From contig NZ_BMTL01000034.1 of assembly GCF_014649655.1 (NCBI RefSeq), positions 1-64,000 on the forward strand: DNA of 64,000 nucleotides, in the 5' to 3' direction. The position numbers were made by a program, and so were the translations under genes. Within the stretch, counting starts at the first letter, position 1; each line of letters begins with the position of its first letter. This document shows, one piece after another, positions 1-8,157 of this stretch. The notes under the pieces are model-generated. The model worked only from the letters and a program-made list of their open reading frames with translations. It had not been told where the DNA came from and ran no database searches. The DNA is from Streptomyces humidus (GTDB lineage Bacteria > Actinomycetota > Actinomycetes > Streptomycetales > Streptomycetaceae).

Positions 1-91
1 CTGCCCGCGATACTCCCGCACCGCCCGCTGCCGATTCCCTACACCCATCACAAACCCCCAGCTCACGAAGGTGTTGCGACGACCGATTGAA

Positions 92-380
92 TCCGCCCAG
101 TACACGAGCAGGACTTTCGCCGAAGCCTGCACGTCAGCAGGGGTTCGGCGGAGCATGAGCGCGTTCGGGTCCAGCGCCGACAACGCCCTCGCCGAGTCCT
201 TCGACGCGACCTTCAAACAGGAGACCCTGCAAGGGCAAAAGAGCTTGCCCGACTCGACGCCTTCAGATGGCTCCACCGCTACAACACCCGACGCCGACAC
301 TCACGCCTCGGACAACGATCACCGATCGCCTACGAGAACGCCCTCCAGCACACACCAACTGCGCTGGCACCAGCCTCATA
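92..380 (+). pseudogene. IS3-family transposase remnant (integrase core C-terminus), frameshifted
   Basis: The translation from about 92 to 235 reads SAQYTSRTFAEAC...NALAESFDATFKQETLQG, the end of an IS3-type DDE integrase domain with the final catalytic Glu in ALAESF. The homology then continues in another frame from 235 (AKELARLDAFRWLHRYNTRR, then HSRLGQRSPIAYENAL), so one base has been lost or gained around 233-237. The upstream catalytic Asp residues, the rest of the transposase and any clear inverted repeats are absent from the window. This is a dead fragment, and it marks the left end as former mobile-element territory. Confidence 0.85.
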
Positions 381-473
381 TCCCGTGTTCAGGATCCGGG
401 GTCAAGGTCCGGTCGCCTATCGCGCAACGGCGCTGATCCGATCAGCCCCAAGACGTCCGAGTTCAACGGACCG

Positions 474-554
474 TAGTCAGCACCAAGTCAGCACGGGAGG
501 GGTGAGCACAGGTGATGACGTGGGCTTTTAGTCAGCACCAAACCAACACGGGAG
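474..554 (+). repeat. Two copies of a ~26-bp direct repeat
   Basis: Copies at 474-499 and 529-554 both begin TAGTCAGCACCAA and end CACGGGAG, differing at about three positions. A third, shorter relative (AGTCAGCACCAGACCAGCAC) lies at 922-941. The copies sit between the transposase remnant and the truncated transporter, where no gene is apparent. They may be decayed mobile-element ends or simple local duplications. Confidence 0.6.
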
Positions 555-674
555 TCAGCACCGCACCGTCAAATCACCCTGGACTGCGCGTCCCGGACGG
601 CACTCGTTTCGACCACCGTCGCTCCCCTGAACCGCCTTTCCACGAGCCGGCATGGTGGCCGCACGCATAGCTGG

Positions 675-889
675 CCCCCGAACTATGTCGCCCCGCCACA
701 TGTGCGCCTGACCTGCGGATTCCTACGGTGTGGCGACACGCAAACGTCCCCGTCACACCCCAGGAAGTGGTGCCGATGTCGTCGCCCGCAACCGCTCCAC
801 CGGCCCCGAACAACCTCAAGCGCATCGTCGCCGCCAGCCTCATCGGCACCACCGTCGAGTGGTACGACGACTCATCCGATCGGAGCTAG
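675..889 (+). pseudogene. Truncated MHS-family MFS transporter: upstream region plus first ~31 codons
   Basis: From about 675 to 868 this DNA closely matches 39870-40071, the upstream region and start of the intact MHS transporter. Shared stretches include CCCGAACTATGT, CGCCTGACCTGC, TTCCTACGGTGTG and AGGAAGTGG before the start. The ATG at 776 opens MSSPATAPPAPNN and continues LKRIVAASLIGTTVEWYD, the family's N-terminal signature. Homology stops there, and the frame ends at a TAG at 887-889 after six unrelated residues. Transmembrane helices 1-12 are missing, so it cannot encode a transporter. The copies are similar but not identical, so this looks like a diverged paralogue that was broken, not a recent duplication. 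Confidence 0.8.
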
Positions 890-1110
890 GACCTGCGGAT
901 TTGCCTCCCGGGCAGCCTGAAAGTCAGCACCAGACCAGCACCGCCACCGAACCGCGCCGACTCACGGCTTCACAGTCGACGTGGTCGCGAGAAGTCGACG
1001 GCCCGTCCGGCGCACAGAATCACGCGGTCCGGGCTGCGCCGCGGGACATCGCCTGACCCATGGATCATCCCGGGCGGGACAGGCCCGGAACGCCTCCCAC
1101 GGCGACGCCG
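890..1110. other. Non-coding stretch with no recognisable gene
   Basis: No open frame here has convincing family similarity. The stretch contains the third copy of the AGTCAGCACCA repeat (922-941) and, at 890-901, a second copy of the 12-mer GACCTGCGGATT, which also occurs at 710-721 inside the transporter remnant. Confidence 0.5.
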
Positions 1111-2331
1111 TCATGAGCCGTCGGCGGCACCGGTTCGCGGCTGTCGGTAGGGCCGCACCGCGCGGCGCGCAATGGCGAATCGGTGCGTCTCCGAAGGGCC
1201 GTCGTAGATCCGGAACGGCCGCACCTCCCTGAGCAGACGGGCCAGCGGGGCGTCGGCTGCCGAGATGCCGAGCGCTCCGCAGATCTGCACCGCCCGGTCC
1301 ACCACCCGGTTCACCGCCTCCGCCACGAAAGTCTTCGACACGGAGGTGAGTTGCACGGCGGCGGCGGAGCCGGTGTCCAACTCCCAGGCGGTACGCAGGA
1401 TCAGCGCGCGGCTCGCCTCGATGTCGATCTCGGAGTCGGCCAGCATCTGCTGGACCATGCCGAGGTCACCCAACACCGAGCCGAACGCGGTCCGGCTGCC
1501 CGCCCGCTCCAGTGCCACTTCCTGGGCGCGGCGCGCGGCTCCCAGCCAGCGCATGCAGTGGGTCAGCCGGGCGGGACCGAGCCGGACCTGGGCGCCGTCG
1601 AAACCGCGGTCCACCGCGCCGAGCACCTGCTCCTCCCCCACCACGCACTCCTCGAAGACGATCTCGCTGTGCCCCGCGAAGAGCGACTCGTCCAGCGTCT
1701 CGATGGTCCGGACGATGCGCATGCCGGGGGTGTCGGCGTCGACCAGGAACATGGTGGCGCCACCCGGGTCGCCGGGACTGCCGGAGGTGCGGGCCATGAC
1801 GATGGCGAAGCCGGCCCCGTCGGCCCCGGTGATGAACCACTTGCGGCCGTCGATGCGCCAGCCACCGGGGACCCGGGTCGCGGTGGTCCGCAAGGAGCGG
1901 GGATCGGCACCCGCCCCGGGCGCCGGTTCGGTCATGGCGAAGCAGGATCGTGTCTCGCCCGCGGCGAGCGGCCGCAGGTACTTCTGCTTCTGCTCTTCTG
2001 TGGCCACCTTCTCCAGCAGGTGCATGTTGCCCTCGTCCGGGGCCGCGCAGTTCAGCGCCAGTGGTCCGAGCAGCGAGTAGCCCGCCGCTTCGAACACCAC
2101 AGCCTGTCCGCGCAGGTCGAGCCCGTGGCCGCCCCACGACGTCGGCACATGCGGAGCGAACACACCCGCCTCACGCGCACCTTTCTGCAGGGCTTGCCGC
2201 AGGGCCTCTGGAGCGTCGTGCACGGACCCGCCGCACTCGCGCTCGGCCGGGATCACCACCTCGCGTACGAACTCAGCGGTGGACGCGACGAGTTGGGCAA
2301 CAGGCGGATCTACATCGAACTGGATGGGCAC
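1111..2331 (-). CDS. Acyl-CoA dehydrogenase family protein
   Basis: This 406-residue protein has the whole acyl-CoA dehydrogenase fold. An N-terminal helical domain is followed by the FAD/substrate strand CFAMTEPAPGAGADP near residue 130, the GWRIDGRKWFITGADGAGF segment, and a C-terminal helical domain ending IYDGPSETHRFAIARRAV. The family oxidises acyl-CoA thioesters to 2-enoyl-CoA and passes electrons to ETF. I chose the GTG at 2331 because GGGAGG lies just upstream; a longer reading to 2361 has no better site. It is transcribed divergently from the crotonase at 2450, and the shared promoter region carries an AGAAACT motif. The acyl substrate is not evident. Confidence 0.9.
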   Translation of the reverse strand: MPIQFDVDPPVAQLVASTAEFVREVVIPAERECGGSVHDAPEALRQALQKGAREAGVFAPHVPTSWGGHGLDLRGQAVVFEAAGYSLLGPLALNCAAPDEGNMHLLEKVATEEQKQKYLRPLAAGETRSCFAMTEPAPGAGADPRSLRTTATRVPGGWRIDGRKWFITGADGAGFAIVMARTSGSPGDPGGATMFLVDADTPGMRIVRTIETLDESLFAGHSEIVFEECVVGEEQVLGAVDRGFDGAQVRLGPARLTHCMRWLGAARRAQEVALERAGSRTAFGSVLGDLGMVQQMLADSEIDIEASRALILRTAWELDTGSAAAVQLTSVSKTFVAEAVNRVVDRAVQICGALGISAADAPLARLLREVRPFRIYDGPSETHRFAIARRAVRPYRQPRTGAADGS

Positions 2332-2449
2332 GGGACCTCCCGCTGACAGGCGTACAGGCATCGGCGCCCGTCGCGTCCTAGAAACTGTACAGCGTCTTCA
2401 GTATCTTGCCGGGAGGCACCCGGCGACGGGAAGACGACAGGAGAAAGCC
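2332..2449. promoter_or_regulatory. Divergent promoter region, acyl-CoA dehydrogenase / crotonase
   Basis: This 118-bp spacer separates divergently transcribed genes. It contains CCTAGAAACTGTACAG at 2378-2393, with the heptamer AGAAACT (2380-2386) that recurs in other island promoters and the 8-bp palindrome CTGTACAG. The crotonase ribosome site AGGAG is at 2439-2443. Confidence 0.55.
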
Positions 2450-3286
2450 ATGAGCCTCCCCGCGAGCGCCGAGCCGGTCCGGATCGTGCGCCACCCCGAC
2501 GGTGTCGTCGAGGTGAGACTGGACGATCCCGGGCGGGGCAACGCCCTGGACCTCAGGACCGCGGAGGCACTGCGGGACACGACCGCCCAGGTGGCGGCGG
2601 ACCCGGGTGGCGCGGTCCTGCTGCGGGCGGCGGGCGGCAGCTTCTGCGTGGGCGGTGACCTGCGCGCCTTCGCCGGTCGCGGCACGGAGACCGGTGCCTA
2701 TGTGCACGCCGTGGCGACCGCCGCGCACACCGCGATACAGGCCCTGCACGACCTGCCGGTGCCCGTGGTGACCGCCGTGCGCGGCGCGGCCGCGGGCGGC
2801 GGGATCGGTCTCGCCCTGGTGGGTGACATCGTCCTGGCGGCGCGGTCCGCGCGCTTCCGGCTGGCGTACACGGCGATCGGGCTCACGCCGGACTGCGGGG
2901 CCTCGTGGTTCCTGCCGCGCCTGGCGGGTCCCCGCCTGGCGGCGGACCTGATCCTCACCAATCGGGTCCTGACCGGCGACGACGCCGAACGGTTGGGCCT
3001 GGTCTCCCGGTCCGTGGACGAGGTGGAACTGGACGACGCGGCGCACCGGACCGCCGCAGGTCTGGCTGCCGGCGCCGGTGGCGCGCTGCGCGCCGCGAAG
3101 GGTCTGCTGCGCGCCGGTGCCGGTGAAGAGCTGCGCCGTCACCTCGCCGAAGAGGCGCGGCTGATCGCCTTGCTGGCGGACGGCAGGGAGGCACAGGACC
3201 GCATGGCGTCCTTCCTCGCCGCCCGGGGCCGCTCGAAGGCGGGTGACAGCGGGACCGGGGCCAGGGAACCCGAAAGCGTTTCTTGA
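2450..3286 (+). CDS. Enoyl-CoA hydratase/isomerase family protein
   Basis: This is a 278-residue crotonase-superfamily protein. Oxyanion-hole segments are visible as GGSFCVGGDLRAF (about residues 62-74) and RGAAAGGGIGLALVGDIVLAA (about 107-127). The second active-site strand reads GLTPDCGASWFLPRLAG, with an Asp where hydratases often carry a catalytic Glu, which resembles PaaG-type isomerases. It should act on 2-enoyl-CoA esters in beta-oxidation or isomerise a double bond or ring. The ATG at 2450 has AGGAG six bases upstream. It is divergent from the acyl-CoA dehydrogenase at 1111-2331 and is followed by a hairpin before the next gene. Confidence 0.88.
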   Translation: MSLPASAEPVRIVRHPDGVVEVRLDDPGRGNALDLRTAEALRDTTAQVAADPGGAVLLRAAGGSFCVGGDLRAFAGRGTETGAYVHAVATAAHTAIQALHDLPVPVVTAVRGAAAGGGIGLALVGDIVLAARSARFRLAYTAIGLTPDCGASWFLPRLAGPRLAADLILTNRVLTGDDAERLGLVSRSVDEVELDDAAHRTAAGLAAGAGGALRAAKGLLRAGAGEELRRHLAEEARLIALLADGREAQDRMASFLAARGRSKAGDSGTGAREPESVS

Positions 3287-3307
3287 ATCCCTCTTCACTA
3301 ACACCCC

Positions 3308-3329
3308 GCCCGGAGCGTAACCTCCGGGC
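3308..3329 (+). other. Perfect 8-bp hairpin (terminator or attenuator candidate)
   Basis: GCCCGGAG and CTCCGGGC flank a six-base loop CGTAAC. The hairpin lies 22 bp after the crotonase stop and 51 bp before the next start. There is no T-tract, as is common in Streptomyces. It could end the crotonase transcript or act in the leader of the downstream operon. Confidence 0.5.
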
Positions 3330-3380
3330 AACACAGAACCGAGGAACCGGTCACCACTGAACCGGGGAAAAGGTGTGGCG

Positions 3381-4013
3381 ATGCAATCTGCTGCCGTGGA
3401 CCTTCCGGACGCTCCCGACGAGACTCTCACCGAAGCCGTCGTCGACCTCGTTCTGCGTGGCATGTGGCGCGGCCGGCCCGAGTCCGAGCACCGCCCCCTG
3501 GTCGACGCGGGGCTGGCGATGGTGAAGGGGCCGGTGGTGCTGCCGACCGAGCGTGCCAAGGCCACCGCCTCGCGGATCCTGCGGGTAGCCGCGGGATCCG
3601 AGCAGGAGGAGCGGATCACCGCGGCGTACGAGGCCTTCCTGCCGGTCAACCGGAAGATCCGCGACGTGTGCACGGCCTGGCAGTGCCGCCCCGACGGAAC
3701 CGTCAACGACCACACCGACAGCGGCTACGACGCCGGGGTGCGCGAGTCGCTGGAAGACGTGCACGAGGCCATCCAGCCCGTGCTGCGCAGGCTGGAACGG
3801 GTGCTCGCGGGCAGCGGGCGCTACCTCACGGCCCTCGAGGAAGCCCTCGACCACTTCGACGAGGGCTCGCTGGAGTGGCTGGCCTCGCCGCTGTGCGACT
3901 CGTACCACACCGTGTGGATGCGGCTGCACCAGGAACTACTGCTGGTGCTCGGCATCAGCCGGGCCCAGGACGAGGCCCGCGAAGAAGAGCTGGTCACAAG
4001 GAGCCGGGATTGA
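3381..4013 (+). CDS. Uncharacterised 210-aa protein coupled to the PPDK-like gene
   Basis: I do not recognise a named family. The product is acidic, soluble-looking and predicted mostly helical, with no signal peptide or membrane segment. It has a run PVNRKIRDVCTAWQCRPDGT near residues 90-110 and a C-terminal helical part ending EEELVTRSRD. The ATG at 3381 follows AAAAGG (3368-3373) at good spacing; GTG 3375 is an alternative. Its TGA overlaps the TTG start of the PPDK-like gene (TTGA at 4010-4013), so the two are translationally coupled. That suggests a partner or accessory subunit of the phosphotransfer enzyme (inference). Confidence 0.75.
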   Translation: MQSAAVDLPDAPDETLTEAVVDLVLRGMWRGRPESEHRPLVDAGLAMVKGPVVLPTERAKATASRILRVAAGSEQEERITAAYEAFLPVNRKIRDVCTAWQCRPDGTVNDHTDSGYDAGVRESLEDVHEAIQPVLRRLERVLAGSGRYLTALEEALDHFDEGSLEWLASPLCDSYHTVWMRLHQELLLVLGISRAQDEAREEELVTRSRD

Positions 4014-6604
4014 GCGTCACCGACCGCGAGGCGGGCCCGCCGGCACAGTCCGAGGCCTCCCGTACACCTTCCGAGACCCCCGGCCTGAGCCTGGTGCCCT
4101 ACGGGCAGGGACGGATCCGGGGCCTCGACGCCGCTGAACTGGGCGCGCACGGCGCAGCAATGGACCGGCTGGTGGCCCTCGGGCTGCCGGTCGTGCCGGG
4201 CCTCACCGTGCCCGCCGACGCCTCCGCGTCCCTGTGCGAACCCGACACCGCGAGATCCGCCGTCGATCTGGTCGAACAGCTCTCGGGACGGCGGATCGGC
4301 GACCCGACCCGGCCGCTGCTGCTGCGCCTGTCGGCGAGTGCTCCGACCGAGATCGCCGGGCTGCCGCCCGACCTTGCGTGTCTCGGCGTGACGCCCGGCA
4401 ATGCAAGCGACCTGTGCGCCGTCATCGGTCGCGCGGAGGCACTGCACGAGGTGTGGGCCGCCACCGTGCGGATGATCGCCGAGTACGCCCTGGACGTCCC
4501 GGGGGCGGTGCTCGACGACGCCCTCCTCGACACGCCCGAGCCGCGGGAACGGGTCGAAGCACTGCTGGCTCTGGTGGCGCAGCACGGTTCCGGGCCCTTC
4601 CCCGACGACCCGGCACAGCAGCTCGCACTGGCCGCCCGCGCCCTCCTCGGCCGATGGGACTCGCCGCGCGCGAGAAGGTCCCGCCGGGCCCAGCGACTCC
4701 CCGCCGATCTCGCCGTCGCCCTGCACGTGCAGGCACTGCGCATCGGCCCAGCGGACCACTCGGGCCACGGCACGGCGGTCAGCCGCCACCCCGAGACCGG
4801 GCGCCTCTCCCCGCAGGGTTCCTTCTTCCGTGGAGTGCGCCGCAGCGCCCCGCCGCCCCACACCGGTGAACCGCTGGAGGGGCTCGCGGGCGGAACCGCG
4901 CTGCTGGAGCACTCCCTGCTCACCCTTGAGCGTCATCTGCACGCGCCGGTGTCCGTCGAATTCGAGGTACGCGACGACGAGATCTCCCTGCTCGCCGCCT
5001 CGGCGCAACTGCGCCCGCCGCTTCGGGCGTCGGTGTGCCTGGCCGCGGACCTGGCTCGGGACGGGGCGCTGGGCCGCGAGCAGGCCGTACGGCGCATCAC
5101 CCCCGCGCAGGTGCAGGAACTGCTGCACCCCCAACTCCGGCTGACCGGCGGGGAGGAGCTCCTGGTGAAGGGGCTGCCCGCATCCCCGGGGGCGGCGACC
5201 GGAGCGGTCGCGCTGTCCAGCGAGCGTGCCCTCGAACTGGCCGCGGACGGCACTCGGGTCGTGCTCGTGGCTGCCGAGACGAACCCGGCGGACGTCCCCG
5301 GGATGCTGGCCTCCGTCGCCGTGCTGACCGGCAGCGGAGGCATCGCCTCGCACGCCGCCGTGGTGGCGCGGGGCGCCGGCAAGCCCGCGGTGTGCGGTGC
5401 CGAGGGGCTGCGCGTGGACCGGTCAGCCGGGACGGTGCGGATCGGGGACCGGGTGCTGCGCGAGGGCGACACCGTCTCTCTGGACGGCCGCACCGGCGCC
5501 GTCTACGCGGGGACGCTGAGCGTCAGTGTCGCCGGACCGCCGCCCGAACTGTCCACCCTGCTGCAGTGGGCGGACGGCATACGACGGCTTGGTGTGCGGG
5601 TCAACGCCGACACGGCCGCGGAGGTGAGCACCGCCGTCGCCCTGGGCGCTGAGGGTGTCGGCCTGTGCCGTACGGAGCACCAGTTCCTCGGCGAGCGGCT
5701 GCCGCTGATCCGCCGGGTGATCCTGGCCGCCGACCCGACGGCCCGCGACGAGGCACTGCTGGCGCTGGAGCACGCCCAGCACGAGGACTTCAGGGCTCTG
5801 CTGGCGGCGGTCGGAAACCGCCCGGTGACCGTGCGCCTGCTGGACGCCCCGCTGCACGAGTTCCTGCCCGCCCCCGGAGAGGCCCTGGACGCCGCCGAGG
5901 AGCAGCGGGCCGCCGCACTGCGCGAGGCGAACCCGATGCTCGGGCTGCGCGGGGTGCGGCTGGCGCTGCTGCACGAGCGGCTCTACCCGGCGCAGGCCGA
6001 GGCACTCTTCACCGCCTGGGCCGATGTCGCCGCCACCGGGGTCCGCCCGGAGCTGGAGGTGATGATCCCGCTCGTCAGCCTGCCGGAGGAACTGGCCGCC
6101 GCGGCCGCGTACGTGCGCGGTGCCGCCGACGCGGTCGCCGCCCGGACCGGAGTGGAGGTCCCGTACCGGCTCGGCACGATGATCGAGACCCCGCGGGCCG
6201 CGCTGCTGGCCGGCGAACTCGCCGAGCACGCCGAGTTCTTCTCCTTCGGCACCAACGACCTCACTCAGCTCACCTACGGATTCTCGCGGGACGACGTCGA
6301 GCGCCAGGTGCTCGCCAACTACCAGGAGCGCGGGTTCCTGACCGCCAGCCCGTTCGCCCGGCTCGACCCGCACGGGGTGGGCTCCCTGATCGACCTGGCG
6401 GCGCAGCGGGCGCGGAGCGTACGGCCCGGCATCAAGCTAGGCGTGTGCGGTGAGCACGGCGGGGACCCGGAGTCGATCGCGTTCTGCGACGACCTCGGCC
6501 TCGACTACGTCTCCTGTTCCGCGCACCGCGTGCCGGTGGCCCGAATGGCGGCCGCGCACAGTGCCCTGCGGGAGCGGCGCGACGAGAGCGGGAGCACACG
6601 ATGA
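4010..6604 (+). CDS. Pyruvate phosphate dikinase-like protein with degenerate ATP-grasp domain
   Basis: This 864-residue protein resembles PPDK. The swivel-domain motif GGIASHAAVVARGAGKPAV carries the phosphorylatable His448. The C-terminal PEP/pyruvate barrel is canonical: GLCRTEH (Arg554), LLDAPLHEFLP, GTMIETPRAALL, FFSFGTNDLTQL and CGEHGGDPES (catalytic Cys813). The N-terminal nucleotide domain is eroded. GNKGANLAEM of PPDK reads GAHGAAMDRL here, the VRSGA and MPGMMDT motifs are gone, and LQTR is LAAS. PEP chemistry therefore looks intact while ATP binding looks lost, so it may move a PEP-derived phosphoryl group to another acceptor. The TTG start at 4010 has AAGGAG at 3998-4003 and overlaps the previous stop. 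The end overlaps the next gene as ATGA. Confidence 0.88.
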   Translation: MSVTDREAGPPAQSEASRTPSETPGLSLVPYGQGRIRGLDAAELGAHGAAMDRLVALGLPVVPGLTVPADASASLCEPDTARSAVDLVEQLSGRRIGDPTRPLLLRLSASAPTEIAGLPPDLACLGVTPGNASDLCAVIGRAEALHEVWAATVRMIAEYALDVPGAVLDDALLDTPEPRERVEALLALVAQHGSGPFPDDPAQQLALAARALLGRWDSPRARRSRRAQRLPADLAVALHVQALRIGPADHSGHGTAVSRHPETGRLSPQGSFFRGVRRSAPPPHTGEPLEGLAGGTALLEHSLLTLERHLHAPVSVEFEVRDDEISLLAASAQLRPPLRASVCLAADLARDGALGREQAVRRITPAQVQELLHPQLRLTGGEELLVKGLPASPGAATGAVALSSERALELAADGTRVVLVAAETNPADVPGMLASVAVLTGSGGIASHAAVVARGAGKPAVCGAEGLRVDRSAGTVRIGDRVLREGDTVSLDGRTGAVYAGTLSVSVAGPPPELSTLLQWADGIRRLGVRVNADTAAEVSTAVALGAEGVGLCRTEHQFLGERLPLIRRVILAADPTARDEALLALEHAQHEDFRALLAAVGNRPVTVRLLDAPLHEFLPAPGEALDAAEEQRAAALREANPMLGLRGVRLALLHERLYPAQAEALFTAWADVAATGVRPELEVMIPLVSLPEELAAAAAYVRGAADAVAARTGVEVPYRLGTMIETPRAALLAGELAEHAEFFSFGTNDLTQLTYGFSRDDVERQVLANYQERGFLTASPFARLDPHGVGSLIDLAAQRARSVRPGIKLGVCGEHGGDPESIAFCDDLGLDYVSCSAHRVPVARMAAAHSALRERRDESGSTR

Positions 6605-7719
6605 CGAGCACCGTGACGGACGGCGCCGCCCTGTCGGACACCGAACTGGACGACCTGCGCGAGACCGTTCGGTCGGTGTGCGCGGACGCCGGCGGGACCG
6701 CCTCCGTACGCCGCATGTCCGAGCACACCCCCGGCGTCGACGCCGAGTTGTGGGACACCCTCGGCCGGCAGGTCGGCCTCGCGGCCCTCGGGCTGTCCGA
6801 GTCGGCTGGCGGCATGGGCGGGCTCGCCGAGATCGCTGTGGTCTGCGAGGAGTTGGGCAGGGCGCTGGCGCCAGTACCGCTGCTGTCCTCCACCGTGCTC
6901 GCCGGCCAGGTGCTGGCCGGCTGCGGCACCGCCGACAGGGCACTGGCCGAATTGGCCGAGGGCACGGTGCACGCCCTGGCGGTGGCGGCCCCCGACGGAG
7001 CGTGGCGGTCCGAGGCCGTGCCGGTGGCCGTCTCCTGGCAGGGCAGCGTGCCGCTGCTCGACGGCACCGCGCCGTTCGTCCTCGACGGCGCCGACGCCGA
7101 AACGCTGGTGGTGGCCGCGGCCGGCGCCGACGGCGTGGACCTCTACCTCGCCGACCCGCGCGAGGCGGGGGTCACGGTGCGCCGGGTACCGACCCTGGAC
7201 CTCAGCCGGGGCCAGGCGGTGGTCACCTTCTCCGGTGCCCGGGCCCGGGCACTGACCGCCGGCGGCGAGGGGGCGGACGTCGTCTCCCGCGCCCTGGATG
7301 TGGCGCTGGTGGCTCTGGCCGCCGAGCAACTGGGCGGAGCGCAGGCCGCGTTGGACATGACGGTGGCCCATGTGCGCGACCGTACCCAGTTCGGCAGGGC
7401 GATCGGCGGCTTCCAGGCGGTCAAGCACACCTGTGCCGACATGCTGCTCCAGGTCGAGGCCGCACGGTCGGCCGTGGTGCGCGCGGTGCGGGCGGCCGGC
7501 TCGCCAGAGGCGCTGGCCGAGGCGGCGGCGGTGGCGCAGGCGTGGTGCGGCGAGGCGTTCGTGTCCGTCGCCGCCGAGTGCGTGCAGCTGCACGGCGGCA
7601 TGGGCTTCACCTGGGAGCACGACGCACACCTGTACTTCCGGCGCGCCCAGTCCGACGCCGTCCTGCTGGGCGGCGCCGCACACCATCGGGAACGGCTGGC
7701 CGGGCTGCTGGGCTGGTGA
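6601..7719 (+). CDS. Acyl-CoA dehydrogenase family protein (short form)
   Basis: This is a 372-residue acyl-CoA dehydrogenase. The N-terminal helical domain reads LGRQVGLAALGLSESAGGMGG, the middle beta domain is weak, and the C-terminal domain has VRDRTQFGRAIGGFQAVKH and VQLHGGMGFTWEHDAHLYFRRA. The central FAD-binding consensus is poor compared with the gene at 1111-2331. Such short members often form heteromeric FadE pairs with a normal partner (family knowledge). The start overlaps the PPDK-like stop (ATGA), and it is followed by the DUF35/thiolase/SDR genes in one apparent operon (3381-10030). The substrate is unknown. Confidence 0.88.
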   Translation: MTSTVTDGAALSDTELDDLRETVRSVCADAGGTASVRRMSEHTPGVDAELWDTLGRQVGLAALGLSESAGGMGGLAEIAVVCEELGRALAPVPLLSSTVLAGQVLAGCGTADRALAELAEGTVHALAVAAPDGAWRSEAVPVAVSWQGSVPLLDGTAPFVLDGADAETLVVAAAGADGVDLYLADPREAGVTVRRVPTLDLSRGQAVVTFSGARARALTAGGEGADVVSRALDVALVALAAEQLGGAQAALDMTVAHVRDRTQFGRAIGGFQAVKHTCADMLLQVEAARSAVVRAVRAAGSPEALAEAAAVAQAWCGEAFVSVAAECVQLHGGMGFTWEHDAHLYFRRAQSDAVLLGGAAHHRERLAGLLGW

Positions 7720-7737
7720 CGTGGAAGGCGGAACGGC

Positions 7738-8157
7738 ATGACCACCAGACTCATCGACGAGGTGCTGTTCGACGACGGGGACCCACCGCGTCTCGCGGGC
7801 GCGCGCTGCTCCGGATGCGGCACCGTCGTCTTTCCCCGGCAGGACTCGTGCCCCAAGTGTTCCGACGGAGCCATGTCCGCGCATGTGCTGCCGGTGAGCG
7901 GGCGCGTGTGGTCGTGGACGCTCCAGGCCTTTGCGCCGAAGCCGCCGTACCGCCCGCCGTCCGGCGGCCACCGGCCCTACCACGTGGGCTATGTGGACCT
8001 CGGTGAGGTGCTGGTCGAGGCGCTGCTGGCGGTTCCCCGCGCGGAGATACGGATCGGTCTGCCGGTCCGGCTCACCACGGTGCCCGCGTACCGGGACGAG
8101 GACGGAACCGAGGTCGTGACCTTCGCGTTCCGTCCGGACCTGGACGGGGAGCGATGA
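7738..8157 (+). CDS. DUF35 zinc-ribbon/OB-fold protein
   Basis: This 139-residue protein has a rubredoxin-like zinc ribbon, ARCSGCGTVVFPRQDSCPKC (four Cys near residues 24-42). An OB-fold typical of DUF35 follows, with RVWSWTLQAF and HVGYVDLGEVLVEALL. Such proteins are partners of thiolase-fold enzymes and are thought to channel acyl-CoA. In steroid side-chain degradation, a DUF35 domain pairs with Ltp2 to make a retro-aldolase. The stop overlaps the thiolase start (ATGA), which strongly supports a complex with it. Confidence 0.9.
   Translation: MTTRLIDEVLFDDGDPPRLAGARCSGCGTVVFPRQDSCPKCSDGAMSAHVLPVSGRVWSWTLQAFAPKPPYRPPSGGHRPYHVGYVDLGEVLVEALLAVPRAEIRIGLPVRLTTVPAYRDEDGTEVVTFAFRPDLDGER

Noticed and set aside
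474..941. CRISPR array from the AGTCAGCACCA repeats
   Set aside because: Only three uneven copies with irregular spacing and no cas genes.
702..1056. Small frames overlapping the transporter remnant
   Set aside because: Composition is Arg/Ser/Pro-rich and unrelated to known proteins; the true remnant frame begins at 776.
1183..2346. Long plus-strand open frame opposite the acyl-CoA dehydrogenase
   Set aside because: It is an antisense shadow created by high GC content. The minus-strand frame has the family motifs.
3464..4009. Extension of the PPDK-like reading frame upstream of 4010
   Set aside because: Arg/Gly/Pro-rich out-of-frame shadow of the 210-aa gene; TTG 4010 with AAGGAG is the credible start.
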